Shown piece after piece: positions 27,053-36,274 of a stretch of 64,000 nt of DNA; the first letter of the stretch is position 1, and every line of letters begins with the position of its first letter. Source of the stretch: CAVQCX01 sp963775335 (GTDB lineage Bacteria > Pseudomonadota > Gammaproteobacteria > Chromatiales > Chromatiaceae); assembly GCA_963775335.1 (NCBI GenBank), contig CAVZIJ010000003.1, positions 372,001 through 436,000 of the forward strand. Direction: 5' to 3'. The notes beneath the pieces are model-generated. The model was not told the origin of the DNA, made no database searches, and saw only the letters and a list, made by a program, of their open reading frames with translations. Position numbers and translations under genes: made by a program.

Positions 27053-27954
27053 TGCGCCCGCCCTATGATGTAGTCGGCGAGACGGCGCAGCGGGTCGGCA
27101 CCGGCGTCGAATGTGTCCAGGCTCGCGAGTGCCTCGGCATGCAACTGCGCCGCCTTGTCCCGGGCACCGGCGAGCCCGAGCAGGGAGGCGTAGGTGGCCT
27201 TGGCCTGGGCCGCGTCCTTGCCCCGGGTCTTGCCCAGCAGCGCAGGATCGCCTTCCACGTCCAGGATGTCGTCGCGGATCTGGAACGCGAGCCCGATGCA
27301 GGCGCCGTAGTGCTCCAGGTGCTGCACCTGCAACGGATCGGCGGCGGGGGTACACAGGCTCGCCAGACGGACTGCGGCGCGGATCAGGGCGCCTGTCTTG
27401 TGGATGTGGATGTTCTCCAGCTCGATGAGGTCGAGCTCCCGGCCCTCGGCCTCCAGGTCGAGGCTCTGACCGCCGGCCATCCCGCGCGAGCCGCCGGCGC
27501 TGGCGAGCACCTCGATCATGCGCAGGCGCACCTCCGGATTCGGGTCGAGACTGTCGTCCACCGCAAGCACCCGGAAGGCCAGGGTCTGTAACGCGTCGCC
27601 GGCCAGGATCGCCGTGGCCTCGTCGAAGGCCTTGTGGCAGGTCGGTCGGCCTCGGCGCAGCGCGTCGTCGTCCATGGCGGGCAGATCGTCGTGGACCAGA
27701 GAGTAGGCGTGGATCAGCTCCAAGGCGCCGGCCGGGGCGTCGAGCCGGGCCATCGGCACGCCCAGGGCCCGGCCGCTGGCGTAGACCAATACGGGGCGCA
27801 GCCGTTTGCCCCCGCCGAGCACCGCATAGCGCATGGCCGAGTGCAGACGCGCCGGCAGGGTGATGGCCTCGGGCAGGTAGCGTTCCAGGGCGTCCTCGAC
27901 GCGCTGGCGGCACTCGCGCAGGAAGGCCTCGAACAGAGGATCAGGTGTCGTCAC
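27049..27954 (-). CDS. ispA: Farnesyl diphosphate synthase
   Basis: 301 residues. First Asp-rich motif DDLPAMDDDALRRGRPT, second Asp-rich motif FQIRDDILDVEGD, and GGKRLRPVLV near the N-terminus. The two small residues before the first DDxxD fit a C15 product enzyme. It supplies farnesyl diphosphate for ubiquinone, hopanoids and undecaprenyl phosphate. It overlaps xseB by 14 bp, the usual pairing. Confidence 0.96.
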   Translation of the reverse strand: MTTPDPLFEAFLRECRQRVEDALERYLPEAITLPARLHSAMRYAVLGGGKRLRPVLVYASGRALGVPMARLDAPAGALELIHAYSLVHDDLPAMDDDALRRGRPTCHKAFDEATAILAGDALQTLAFRVLAVDDSLDPNPEVRLRMIEVLASAGGSRGMAGGQSLDLEAEGRELDLIELENIHIHKTGALIRAAVRLASLCTPAADPLQVQHLEHYGACIGLAFQIRDDILDVEGDPALLGKTRGKDAAQAKATYASLLGLAGARDKAAQLHAEALASLDTFDAGADPLRRLADYIIGRAH

Positions 27955-28183
27955 TGGGAAACGGCTCCAGCTCGGCGTCGGCGCTCTTGCGGGTCAGGAT
28001 CTCCACCTTCTGCTCGGCGTCGGCCAGCGCCTTCTGGCAGATCCGCGTCAGCTCTACCCCGCGCTCGAAGGACTTCAGTGAGTCCTCGAGGCTGAGCTCA
28101 CCCTTTTCCATGGCGTCCACCAGGGCCTCCAGCTCGGCGAGGGCCTGTTCGAAGCTGAGGGTATCGGGCTTTTTTCGGGACAC
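27941..28183 (-). CDS. xseB: Exodeoxyribonuclease VII small subunit
   Basis: 80 residues. Motif FEQALAELEALVDAMEKGELSLEDSL and a second helix FERGVELTRICQKALADAEQKVEIL, the helical hairpin of the family. It assembles with XseA, whose gene is elsewhere, into the single-strand exonuclease. First gene of the xseB-ispA-glycosyltransferase run. Confidence 0.95.
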   Translation of the reverse strand: MSRKKPDTLSFEQALAELEALVDAMEKGELSLEDSLKSFERGVELTRICQKALADAEQKVEILTRKSADAELEPFPSDDT

Positions 28184-28318
28184 GGCAAGCGGGCTCTGCT
28201 GAGGGGCGCTTAACCTTACCGGGGGGCGATCCGAGGGTCAATCGGGCCGGCGCGCCGGCTCGTCAGCCAGGGGGCGACTGTGTACACTGTCGGCGCGTCA
28301 GATCCAAGGTGTGACCCC

Positions 28319-28912
28319 ATGAGCGCAATGCGATCGCTGGTACTCGTTCCCGTGTTGTTGGCGGCCAGCCTGGCCCCGGCCCTCGCGCTGGCGGTTTCCG
28401 ACGACAACCCGTACAAGGACATCATCCTCAACCGCAAGCCGACGTTCGACTATGACGAGTCCAAGGCGCCGAAGTGGCAGGAGCAGGAGATCCGGGCTCC
28501 CGAGCTCTACAACAAGCACGACCTCGGGGAGGTGGCGATCACCCGGATCCAGAAAGGATTCTCGGTGCTGATCGACAAGAAGCGGCTGGACATCGGCCCG
28601 GACGGCGTGCTGCGCTATTGGGTGGTGCTCAAGTCCGACGCGGGCGCGGTCAACGCGACCTACGAGGGAATGCGCTGCTCGACCTACGAGTACAAGGACT
28701 ACGCCTTCTCGGTGGACGGCAGGACGGTGCAGCCCATGAAGGATGCGCAATGGCACAAGATTCACCGGGCCCTGGGCAACAATTTCCAGTACGAGCTCAT
28801 GGATAACTATTTCTGTTATTACGGCCATCCCCGGCCGGTAGAGCAGATCGTCAAGCTCATCGAGCAGGGACCGGAAGTCGGCCCGACGCGCGACACGGAT
28901 CTCTACTACTGA
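28319..28912 (+). CDS. CNP1-like family protein (periplasmic, unknown function)
   Basis: 197 residues from ATG 28319 with a clear signal peptide (MSAMRSLVLVPVLLAASLAPALALA, cleavage near ALA-VS). The mature part has the CNP1-like pattern: YNKHDLGEVAITRIQKGFSVLIDKKRL, then WVVLKSDAGAVNATYEGMRCSTYEYKDYAF, with two or three conserved cysteines. The family is widespread in beta/gammaproteobacteria and first named from Neisseria; no activity is known. It is 16 bp upstream of parE and could share its transcript. Confidence 0.88.
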   Translation: MSAMRSLVLVPVLLAASLAPALALAVSDDNPYKDIILNRKPTFDYDESKAPKWQEQEIRAPELYNKHDLGEVAITRIQKGFSVLIDKKRLDIGPDGVLRYWVVLKSDAGAVNATYEGMRCSTYEYKDYAFSVDGRTVQPMKDAQWHKIHRALGNNFQYELMDNYFCYYGHPRPVEQIVKLIEQGPEVGPTRDTDLYY

Positions 28913-28928
28913 TCAAGGCGGGCGCTCC

Positions 28929-30815
28929 ATGAGCGGCTATGACGCCTCCGCCATAGAGGTCCTGAGCGGCCTGGAGCCGGTGCGCAAGCGCCCCGGCATG
29001 TACACCGATACCAGCCGTCCGAACCACCTCGCCCAGGAGGTGGTGGACAACAGCGTCGACGAGGCGATCGCGGGCTTCGCCGACCGCATCGAGGTGACGC
29101 TGTTCAAGGACGGGTCCCTGCAGGTCGAGGACAACGGCCGCGGCATGCCGGTGGACACCCACCCGGAGGAGGGCGTACCCGGGGTCGAGGTGATCCTCAC
29201 CAAGCTGCACGCCGGCGGCAAGTTCTCCAACACCAGCTACCGTTTCTCCGGCGGTCTGCACGGGGTCGGCGTCTCGGTGGTCAATGCCCTCTCGCGCCAT
29301 TTGGAGGTCTGGGTAAGGCGCGGCGGGGCCGAGTACAACATGGCCTGCGCCAACGGCGAGAAGGTGTCCGACCTGGAGGATGTCGGCAAGGTCGGCAAGA
29401 GCAACACCGGCACCACGCTGCGCTTCTGGCCCGACCCCCAGTATTTCGACAGCCCCAAGTTCTCGGTCAAGCCTCTGCTGCACGTGCTGCGGGCGAAGGC
29501 GGTGCTCTGTCCGGGCCTGACCATGCGCTTTCACGACGAGGCGAGCGGCGAGACCCAGGAGTGGCATTACGAGGCCGGCCTCAAGGACTACCTGCTCGAT
29601 GCCATGCAGGGACAGGCGACGGTGCCCGAGGAGCCCTTCGTCGGCAGCATGGAGGGCAACCGCGAGGCCGCCGACTGGGCGGTGCTCTGGTTGCCCGAGG
29701 ACGGCGAGGCGGTGGCCGAAAGCTACGTCAACCTGATCCCGACCACCCAGGGAGGCACCCACGTCAATGGCCTGCGCTCCGGGCTGACCGATGCGGTGCG
29801 CGAGCTCTGCGAGTTCCGCAACCTGCTGCCGCGCGGGGTCAAGCTCGCCCCGGAGGATGTCTGGGCGCGGGTCAGCTACGTGCTGTCGGTCAAGCTGATC
29901 GATCCCCAGTTCTCGGGCCAGACCAAGGAAAGGCTCTCCTCGCGCGAATGCGCAGCCTTCGTCTCGGGGGTGGTCAAGGACGCTTTGAGCCTCTGGCTCA
30001 ACCAGCACACCGAGGCCGGGGAGCGCATCGCCGAGCTCTGCATCTCGGCGGCCCAGGCGCGTATGCGCGCCGGGCGCAAGGTGGTGCGCAAGAAGGTCAC
30101 CCAGGGGCCCGCGTTGCCCGGGAAGCTCGCCGACTGCACCGCGCTCGACTCGGTTCGCAGCGAGCTGTTTCTGGTGGAGGGAGATTCCGCGGGCGGCTCC
30201 GCCAAGCAGGCCCGGGACAAGGAGTTCCAGGCCGTGATGCCTCTGCGCGGCAAGATCCTCAACACCTGGGAGGTGGATTCCGCGGAGGTGCTCGCCTCCC
30301 AGGAGGTGCACGACATCTCGGTCGCCATCGGGGTGGACCCGGGCTGCGACGACCTCTCGCGGTTGCGCTTCGGCAAGGTCTGCATCCTGGCCGACGCCGA
30401 TTCGGACGGCGCCCACATCGCCACGCTGCTCTGTGCGCTTTTCTTACGGCATTTCCCGGCGCTGGTGAGAGACGGGCACGTGCACGTCGCGATGCCGCCG
30501 CTCTACCGCATCGATGTGGGCAAGCAGATCTATTACGCGCTGGACGATTCGGAGAAACAGGGGGTGCTGGATCGCATCGCCGCCGAGAAGCTCAAAGGCA
30601 AGGTCAGCATCCAGCGCTTCAAGGGTCTGGGGGAGATGAATCCCCAGCAGCTGCGCGAGACGACCATGCATCCGGATACCCGCCGTCTGGTGCAGCTCAC
30701 CGTGGAGGCGGGCGATGACACCCACTCGCTGATGGACATGCTGCTCGCCAAGAAGCGCGCCCCCGACCGCAAGGCCTGGCTGCAGGAGAAGGGGGATCTG
30801 GCGGAGGTGATCTGA
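28929..30815 (+). CDS. parE: DNA topoisomerase IV subunit B
   Basis: 628 residues. GHKL ATPase motifs: EVVDNSVDEAIAG, DNGRGMPV and GGLHGVGVSVVNALS. The TOPRIM domain has EGDSAGGSAKQARD and DADSDGAHI. Its length and the missing ~170-residue insert set it apart from GyrB. With ParC (not in the window) it decatenates chromosomes. The start ATG follows ggcgggcgctcc. Confidence 0.96.
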   Translation: MSGYDASAIEVLSGLEPVRKRPGMYTDTSRPNHLAQEVVDNSVDEAIAGFADRIEVTLFKDGSLQVEDNGRGMPVDTHPEEGVPGVEVILTKLHAGGKFSNTSYRFSGGLHGVGVSVVNALSRHLEVWVRRGGAEYNMACANGEKVSDLEDVGKVGKSNTGTTLRFWPDPQYFDSPKFSVKPLLHVLRAKAVLCPGLTMRFHDEASGETQEWHYEAGLKDYLLDAMQGQATVPEEPFVGSMEGNREAADWAVLWLPEDGEAVAESYVNLIPTTQGGTHVNGLRSGLTDAVRELCEFRNLLPRGVKLAPEDVWARVSYVLSVKLIDPQFSGQTKERLSSRECAAFVSGVVKDALSLWLNQHTEAGERIAELCISAAQARMRAGRKVVRKKVTQGPALPGKLADCTALDSVRSELFLVEGDSAGGSAKQARDKEFQAVMPLRGKILNTWEVDSAEVLASQEVHDISVAIGVDPGCDDLSRLRFGKVCILADADSDGAHIATLLCALFLRHFPALVRDGHVHVAMPPLYRIDVGKQIYYALDDSEKQGVLDRIAAEKLKGKVSIQRFKGLGEMNPQQLRETTMHPDTRRLVQLTVEAGDDTHSLMDMLLAKKRAPDRKAWLQEKGDLAEVI

Positions 30816-30854
30816 TGGGTCGCCTCTGGGTTTGACGCGGAAAGGGTTGCGCGC

Positions 30855-30885
30855 TCTGTAGGAGTGACCTCCAGGTCGCGATGGA
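30855..30885 (+). repeat. REP-like palindromic repeat, copy A
   Basis: tgtaggagtgacctccaggtcgcgatgg closely resembles 31590-31618 (tgtgggagcgaccccccggtcgcgaatg). Both form a stem from gcgac/gtcgc. This is a common dispersed repeat form in gammaproteobacteria. Confidence 0.7.
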
Positions 30886-30965
30886 TTATTGCCGGGTGTC
30901 TCTTCGCGAGCTGGAGCTCGCTCCGGCGCAGGCGCGGGGGTGCGCCGTTGCTTCGGATTCTCTCT

Positions 30966-31544
30966 ATGGATTACACCGCCGCACTCTCTGCTTTCGCCTT
31001 GCTGTTCCTGGCCGAGATGGGGGACAAGACCCAGCTGATGGCGATGACGCTCGCCCACCGCTACCGGGCTGCGCCGGTCATCGCTGGCACCTTTCTCGCG
31101 TTCGTCGTGCTGGACCTGCTCGCCGTGTTGCTCGGCGGGGGACTCGCGAGCCTGGTGCCGCGGCAGCTGATCCTGCTGGTGGCCGGCCTGCTGTTCCTGG
31201 TGTTCGCCTGGCGCTCCTGGCGCGGCGCCGACGAGGAAGAGCCCGGGATCGACGAGAGCGGGCACCGGCGCGCTTTCGTCACCAGCTTCGGCCTGATCTT
31301 CGTCGCCGAGCTCGGGGACAAGACCCAGCTCGCCCTGATCGCCCTGGCCGCGAAGCTCGGCTCGATCTGGTCGGTCTTCGTGGGTGGGACACTCGCCCTT
31401 TGGGCCGTGTCCCTGATCGGCATCCTGGTGGGTGGGACCCTGCTGCGCCGAATACCCAAGGTCTGGGTGCATCGCGCAGCGGCCTCGCTGTTCGCGGCCT
31501 TCGGTGTGCTCGCGCTGGGGCAGGCCGCTTACGCGCTGGGCTGA
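30966..31544 (+). CDS. GDT1/TMEM165 (UPF0016) family cation transporter, probable Mn(II) exporter
   Basis: 192 residues from ATG 30966, with six membrane helices in two repeats. Each repeat has the defining E-x-G-D-K-T motif (LAEMGDKTQLMAM near 17 and VAELGDKTQLALI near 115). Bacterial members export manganese, plants and yeast use them for Mn/Ca. I searched the 150-bp leader for a yybP-ykoY manganese riboswitch and saw none; it holds a REP-like repeat instead. Single gene between two REP-like copies. Confidence 0.9.
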   Translation: MDYTAALSAFALLFLAEMGDKTQLMAMTLAHRYRAAPVIAGTFLAFVVLDLLAVLLGGGLASLVPRQLILLVAGLLFLVFAWRSWRGADEEEPGIDESGHRRAFVTSFGLIFVAELGDKTQLALIALAAKLGSIWSVFVGGTLALWAVSLIGILVGGTLLRRIPKVWVHRAAASLFAAFGVLALGQAAYALG

Positions 31545-31589
31545 TCGGCCGATCTCCGGGTGTCGGGTAGGCGCTGCGCGCCTACCCGA

Positions 31590-31618
31590 CTGTGGGAGCG
31601 ACCCCCCGGTCGCGAATG
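31590..31618 (+). repeat. REP-like palindromic repeat, copy B
   Basis: tgtgggagcgaccccccggtcgcgaatg; see copy A. It lies just after the GDT1-family gene and could form the 3' hairpin of its mRNA. Confidence 0.7.
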
Positions 31619-31707
31619 ATTGACCCCTGACCGGGGTGTCTGTTGCCGCGAGCTGCCGTAGCAGCTTGCTGCCTTGGTGCGCCGCTCGGCCCTTCGCTTA
31701 CCGCCTT

Positions 31708-31920
31708 CTAGGCGGGTTCTGCCGTCTTACGGGGGGAAAAGTGCTCGCAGCTGGCCGAGGCCGACAGGTAGAGGTCCCGCTCGAGACAGATCCCGTCGTC
31801 CTTGCGAACCGACGCGTAGGCCGAGCTGAGGCTCGACAGCCCTTTGTAGGCCGCTTCCAGGTATCGCGGCGAATTGCGGAAGTGGCGGCAGTAGAGGCAG
31901 GTTTGCGTCTGTTTTTCCAT
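31708..31920 (-). CDS. Small four-cysteine protein of unknown function
   Basis: 70 residues, MEKQTQTCLYCRHFRNSP, with cysteines at 8, 11, 45 and 58 (CxxC...C...C), suited to binding one zinc or an iron-sulfur centre. No recognised family. An aaggatagg ribosome site precedes the ATG. It lies 69 bp downstream of the YeiH-type transporter gene on the same strand, so the two are probably co-transcribed. The C-terminus is Lys/Pro/Ala rich. Confidence 0.7.
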   Translation of the reverse strand: MEKQTQTCLYCRHFRNSPRYLEAAYKGLSSLSSAYASVRKDDGICLERDLYLSASASCEHFSPRKTAEPA

Positions 31921-31989
31921 CCTATCCTTCCAGTTGCATCGGGGAGCGGGGTGGCGCCGGCCAGGCCGGCGCCACCCCCGTGCGCTCCG

Positions 31990-33384
31990 TCAATGGGCCA
32001 GGTTCGTCCAGTAGGTACCGAACACGATGGCCGACAGAATGAAGCCCAACACCACGTTGAATCCCACCCCCGCGGTGAAGGCCCAGAACGGCTTTCCGGT
32101 GGCACTGGCCAGCTCGCGGAACCGGGTGGTCAGCCCGATCGAGAAGAAGCAGAAGATGAAGGCCCAGGTCCGCAAGGCCTTTACGGGACCTACGAGCTCC
32201 GGCTTGGCGATCTTGTTGAAGTCCTCGAACGAGTAGCCGCTGGTCACCACCGTGACGAGGATCGAGGCCAGTGCGAAGCCGATAACGAACTTGGGAAAGC
32301 GCCACCAGATCTCCGCCACGTGGGGCTTGCTCCCCGTCGCCGTCTCCCATCGCGTGGTGGCGATGATGGCCATCACGAAGGCCCAGATGCCGATCCAGAT
32401 GTCGCGGCCCACCACCTTCATCAGGGTGAAGGCCCAGACCGACTGGTCCGCCGTGCCGGAGATCCCCTCCACGTGCCCAGCCAGGTTGCCGTAGGCCTGG
32501 GCGGCGGCGAAGCCCGCCGCATCGGCGAACTCCGAGGTGCCGATCCAGGCGCCCGCGACACCGGTGGACAGGTGCAATGCCCGAGAGACCAGCGGTAGGA
32601 AGAAGATCATCACGATCGCCCAGCCGATGACCATGGTGATGGCGATGGGCGCGTGCTCCTTCTTCGCCCCCACGGCTCCGGCGATGGCGATGGCCCCCGA
32701 CACGCCGCAGACCGCTCCGCCGGCGCCCAGGGTGGCGCACAACCGCCTATCCAGACCGAACCGGCGTCCCACCATGAAGATCACCAGGAAGGTGGTGATC
32801 GAGACGATCGATGCCTGGAAGATCGCCACGGGTCCGGCCCAGATCACCAGCGTGAAGGGCAGGGTGGCACCCAGCAGCACGATACCGACCTTGATGTAGT
32901 ACTCGACACGGAACCCCGTATCCATCCAACGCGGCAGGCCTATCAGATTCGAGATCAGCATTCCCAGAAGCAAGGCCACCAGCGGCGGCTCCAGGTTGTA
33001 GTGGTGAGCCTGGTCCCAAGCCCCGATCATGAAAATAATGATCGACACCACATAGATGAACACGAACGATGGGATGAACTCGCCGATCTTGTGCCCCATG
33101 ATGCGCATGCTCACGCTGAGCACGATCAGCCACAAGATGAACTGCGCGATGTATTGGGTGATATGCGACGTGAAGTGGCCGATCAGCTCATCGAACGTCG
33201 ACCATTTACCGGGCGTGATCGCGATCCATTTGATGGATGCGCCGTTGGCGAAGAACAAGTAGGCCACTACCACTATCCCCAGGCCGAGCCAGATGGCCCA
33301 CCAGTCCTCCTTCAGCCAGATCTCCGACCATCCCATGCTCTTTAGGGACTCTTCGTCCTCTTCGACCATTACATTTTTTGGCAT
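31990..33384 (-). CDS. YeiH/UPF0324-type transporter (putative sulfate exporter family)
   Basis: 464 residues from ATG 33384 (MPKNVMVEED) behind ggggag. About 11 membrane helices. The family block GLPRWMDTGFRVEYYIKVGIVLLGATLPF and the motif CATLGAGGAVCGVSGAIAIAGAVGA are clear. An N-terminal extension of ~100 residues with two extra helices distinguishes it from short YeiH proteins. Members are annotated as putative sulfate exporters; transport has not been shown for most. A sulfur-metabolising host would fit. No sulfur gene adjoins except the small Cys protein. Confidence 0.85.
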   Translation of the reverse strand: MPKNVMVEEDEESLKSMGWSEIWLKEDWWAIWLGLGIVVVAYLFFANGASIKWIAITPGKWSTFDELIGHFTSHITQYIAQFILWLIVLSVSMRIMGHKIGEFIPSFVFIYVVSIIIFMIGAWDQAHHYNLEPPLVALLLGMLISNLIGLPRWMDTGFRVEYYIKVGIVLLGATLPFTLVIWAGPVAIFQASIVSITTFLVIFMVGRRFGLDRRLCATLGAGGAVCGVSGAIAIAGAVGAKKEHAPIAITMVIGWAIVMIFFLPLVSRALHLSTGVAGAWIGTSEFADAAGFAAAQAYGNLAGHVEGISGTADQSVWAFTLMKVVGRDIWIGIWAFVMAIIATTRWETATGSKPHVAEIWWRFPKFVIGFALASILVTVVTSGYSFEDFNKIAKPELVGPVKALRTWAFIFCFFSIGLTTRFRELASATGKPFWAFTAGVGFNVVLGFILSAIVFGTYWTNLAH

Positions 33385-34067
33385 TCCCGGACTCCCCTTT
33401 GGTTTTGCTGACCTTGTCGTTATTCCCGGCACGGGCGCGAAGGCCCACGGCACGTTTGCACCCGTGTTCCTTCAGCCCGGCAAGGGCTGCTGTCGCAAGC
33501 TCACAGACGCTTTGAAGCCTAGAAGAATGACTACCCAGTGCGACCGGCGCAACGGCCCACACTGACCGCTCAATCGGCGATATCCGTTCAGGTTTGGGTC
33601 GAAAGCAGCATCAGGCGTCCCCATCGCTCATTTCCGAGTCTGTTTCCTCACAGCAGGACTGGAGCACGCCAAACGCCAACCCTGAGGCCCGCGGGACTGG
33701 AGTCCCCCGGGTCGATCTTCATCGCCCACCCTCATGCTTAGTGACGATGCACCCCCGCTCTGTATTCCATCGCTGACGGGATGAAGATCGAGTGCCCCCC
33801 CTCGGCGGCACTCGGTCCGAGTCTAGGCCAAGAATTCTGTGCCGGGTGGCGTTTTTCGGCCCATTAGGAATCTCCCTTATGTCGGAGTTTGTGGACAGGC
33901 GTCCATTTAACGGCCGGGTCCGCGCCCGGGGCAAGACCGCGAACGCCGCATTGCGCCCGTCTGGCGTCAGGACTTGATGCGGCGAGAACCGCACCGAGCG
34001 CGTCGCACGACGGCGACCATATCGAAGCGTTCTGGAAATGCACGATCCAATGGACAGCACGCCGTGC
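33385..34067. other. Intergenic stretch, no gene recognised
   Basis: About 680 bp. It should hold the promoter of the minus-strand transporter. I found no convincing coding frame, tRNA or repeat. The stretch leads into a decayed ampG gene, so part of it may be gene remnant beyond recognition. Confidence 0.45.
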
Positions 34068-34807
34068 TCAGGCCTGCTCGGGCGCCGCCTGCGGCAGGGA
34101 CCGGGCCTCGCGCCAGGCGCCGAAGCGGCGCAGGATGATCAGGCCGGGGATGGCCGCGGCCACGCACGTGGCGAAGAAACCCTGCCAGCCGAGCCATTCC
34201 GCCAGATAGCCCGCCGGGGCGGCGGCAAAGACCCTCGGCACGCCCATCAGCGAGCTGAGCAGGGCGTACTGGGTGGCGGTGAAGCGCTTGTTGGTCATGC
34301 TCGCCATGAAGGCGACGAAGGCAGCGGTGCCCATGCCGCCGGCCAGGTTCTCGCCGGCGATCACCACGGCCAGCGCCGGCACGCTGGCGCCGAACAGCGG
34401 CAGCAGGGCAAAGCCGGCGGTGGAGATGGCCTGGAGGAAGCCGAACACCCACAGGCCGCGGTAGATGCCGATGCGGATCAGCAGGGCACCACCGAGGCGA
34501 TGGTGGCCCAGAAGCCGAACAGCTTGGCCACCTCGCCGATCACGCTCTTGCTGAAGCCGAGGTCGAGATAGAACGGGGTGGTGATGCTGGTGGCGATCAC
34601 GTCGCCGATCTTGTAGAAAAGGATGAAGGCGAGGATGGTCCAGGCCTCCGGCCGGCGGAAGTATTCGACGAACGGCTGGACCACCGCCTCGGCCAGGGTG
34701 CTCGGCGCGCCCTCGGGCTTGTCCGGCTCGCGCGCCAGCAGGGTGGTGACGACGCCGGCCAGCAGGCTCGCACTCATCAGCAGGTACACCAGCCGAAAGC
34801 TCACGCC
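34068..34807 (-). pseudogene. ampG: AmpG-type muropeptide permease, 5'-truncated and frameshifted
   Basis: Remaining residues start inside the major-facilitator fold (FRLVYLLMSASLLAGVVTTLLAREP) and run to FYLDLGFSKSVIGEVAKLFGFWATIAS. The frame shifts near 34485-34495 and continues as GALLIRIGIYRGLWVFGFLQAISTAGFALL and GENLAGGMGTAAFVAFM to the end. Roughly the first 190 residues are missing. AmpG imports anhydro-muropeptides for cell-wall recycling; this copy cannot. Its 5' half is replaced by an unrelated membrane-protein gene. Confidence 0.88.
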
Positions 34808-34813
34808 AGCATC

Positions 34814-35218
34814 TCAAATGAAGCCCCGGATCTTCGCAGCGAGCCAAGGTGAGATGAGTGTGGTGACCAGCACTATGGGCCATATGTTTCCTCCCTGAAA
34901 GGTGTACGCGTCAAATAGCTCGGCCCAGGTTTTGTGTTGCGCGAATCGCCCAAAGATAGATTCAAACACCACTGTGAGCAGGAGCCAAAACAAACCGACG
35001 AGCAACCATTGGCGAAAAGCCAACGGGCCGAGCCAAGGAACGGTGGCGAATGCCACGAGAAAAATGCAAATACAGAGAATGGTGCCGCTAGCGATAAGGC
35101 CTGTAAACCCGCCCAAGGCTGGAGCGAGCAGCGTTTCTCTCAATGTGCCGTTTAGGATGGCTAGCACGAGGATGGCTAACCAAAGCAACGCGGCCTTTAA
35201 CCAGACTGATATTGTCAT
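34814..35218 (-). CDS. Small integral membrane protein of unknown function
   Basis: 134 residues from ATG 35218 (MTISVWLKAALLWLAILVLAIL). Four membrane helices are evident (about 8-26, 38-56, 66-84 and 112-126), with TLRETLLAPALGG between the first two. No family named with confidence. The sequence is noticeably AT-richer than its surroundings. It ends exactly where the remains of ampG begin, so it probably arrived by the event that removed the ampG 5' half. Confidence 0.7.
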   Translation of the reverse strand: MTISVWLKAALLWLAILVLAILNGTLRETLLAPALGGFTGLIASGTILCICIFLVAFATVPWLGPLAFRQWLLVGLFWLLLTVVFESIFGRFAQHKTWAELFDAYTFQGGNIWPIVLVTTLISPWLAAKIRGFI

Positions 35219-35663
35219 GTTCCGTCCTCTGGCGCTCAACCCGTGATTATCGGGCTCGCACCGACAGCGAGATTTCCCTGCCTGGAAGCCTACATCAGGT
35301 CGCTGCGCTCGGGTATCTTGGCCCGTGAGGCCGGGACTGACGGCCTGCGTCAGCCAATGTACCCGGGGATCGGCGGCTGATGGCGCGGCGCAAGAAACGC
35401 TGGCCTCAACAGCGCGCGCAGCGCACCGCCGTGGCAGTGCTACCATGCCCACAGGCGCAGGCCTCGGCCCGTGCGGGCGGGGACCGCTTCGACCAGAAGA
35501 TGCGAGACTGAAGCGCTAACAGGGGCCAGGCGCGCAATTTCCAAGCTTGCAATGCACTCCGCGGTAGGGGTACGGCCTTGTCAGAATAGTGCGGGGCGAG
35601 CGTCGCGCCCCTGAGCTTGGGATGTTTGCGGGTTTCGACTAGCCTTGAGCGTGGTACGGTCCC
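35219..35663. other. Intergenic stretch, no gene recognised
   Basis: About 445 bp between the membrane-protein gene and the Cys-rich protein gene. Short frames exist on both strands, but none shows protein-like composition or a family match. Confidence 0.45.
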
Positions 35664-35855
35664 ATGAATCTGCTGGAAACGATCCGGATATCCTGTCCCT
35701 ATTGCGGCGAGACCGTCGACCTGACGGTGGACTGCTCTTTGGAGCGGCAGCGCTACGTGGAGGACTGCCAGGTGTGCTGCAGCCCGATGGATCTGGACGT
35801 GATCGTCGGGGAGGACGGCAGGATCCAGGTGGAAGTGCATCAGGAGAACGAGTGA
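35664..35855 (+). CDS. CPXCG-motif cysteine-rich protein
   Basis: 63 residues, MNLLETIRISCPYCGETVDL, with CPYCGE and CQVCC pairs and an acidic C-terminal half. It matches the Cys_rich_CPXG type (about 60 residues, probable zinc ribbon), common in gammaproteobacteria and of unknown role. The tail VHQENE is typical. It stands alone, with ~420 bp before the next gene. Confidence 0.88.
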   Translation: MNLLETIRISCPYCGETVDLTVDCSLERQRYVEDCQVCCSPMDLDVIVGEDGRIQVEVHQENE

Positions 35856-36274
35856 CCGCCTGGAGCGCGCGCAATGAGCCTGAACTGTCGCGAAATCTAA
35901 TCGATCTGAGCCGATTTATGCGCTTTGCGCCCACAAGCAGCCACGCTGCTGGCACAAGCTCTATCTGCAGGCGGGCCTCACCCGCTGTCAGAATCTCATG
36001 TCCGACAGCCGGCTCGCCTGGTCCGGCGTGCCGGGAGTCCGGAATGAACAGGCTTGCTGTTTTCCAGAGAGCGGCGGGGCCAATCGGGCCAGGCTGGCTC
36101 CGCTTTTAGGGCTTGGCCCGACTCCACCTGGACCTTTCAGGATCGGGCCGTAGAAAACAGCTCGAGCTCCGGCATCTCTCCGCGGGCCATCTGGACCGTG
36201 GGTCACGCGCTACGCCGTTCCTGGTACATTATCTTCCCTTCAGGTTTCTCCCACCAACGTCACCCCGGACCGCC
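35856..36274. other. Intergenic stretch, no gene recognised
   Basis: About 420 bp ahead of the S1-domain gene. The S1 frame is open leftwards to 36113, but that part lacks family-like sequence, so it is probably leader. No clear promoter or riboswitch was seen. Confidence 0.45.

Noticed and set aside
30816..30965. Manganese (yybP-ykoY) riboswitch upstream of the GDT1-family gene
   Set aside because: The expected paired loops are absent; the leader holds a REP-like repeat.
35325..35519. Short frame between the membrane protein and the CPXCG protein
   Set aside because: Low-complexity Ala/Arg/Gly composition and no ribosome site.
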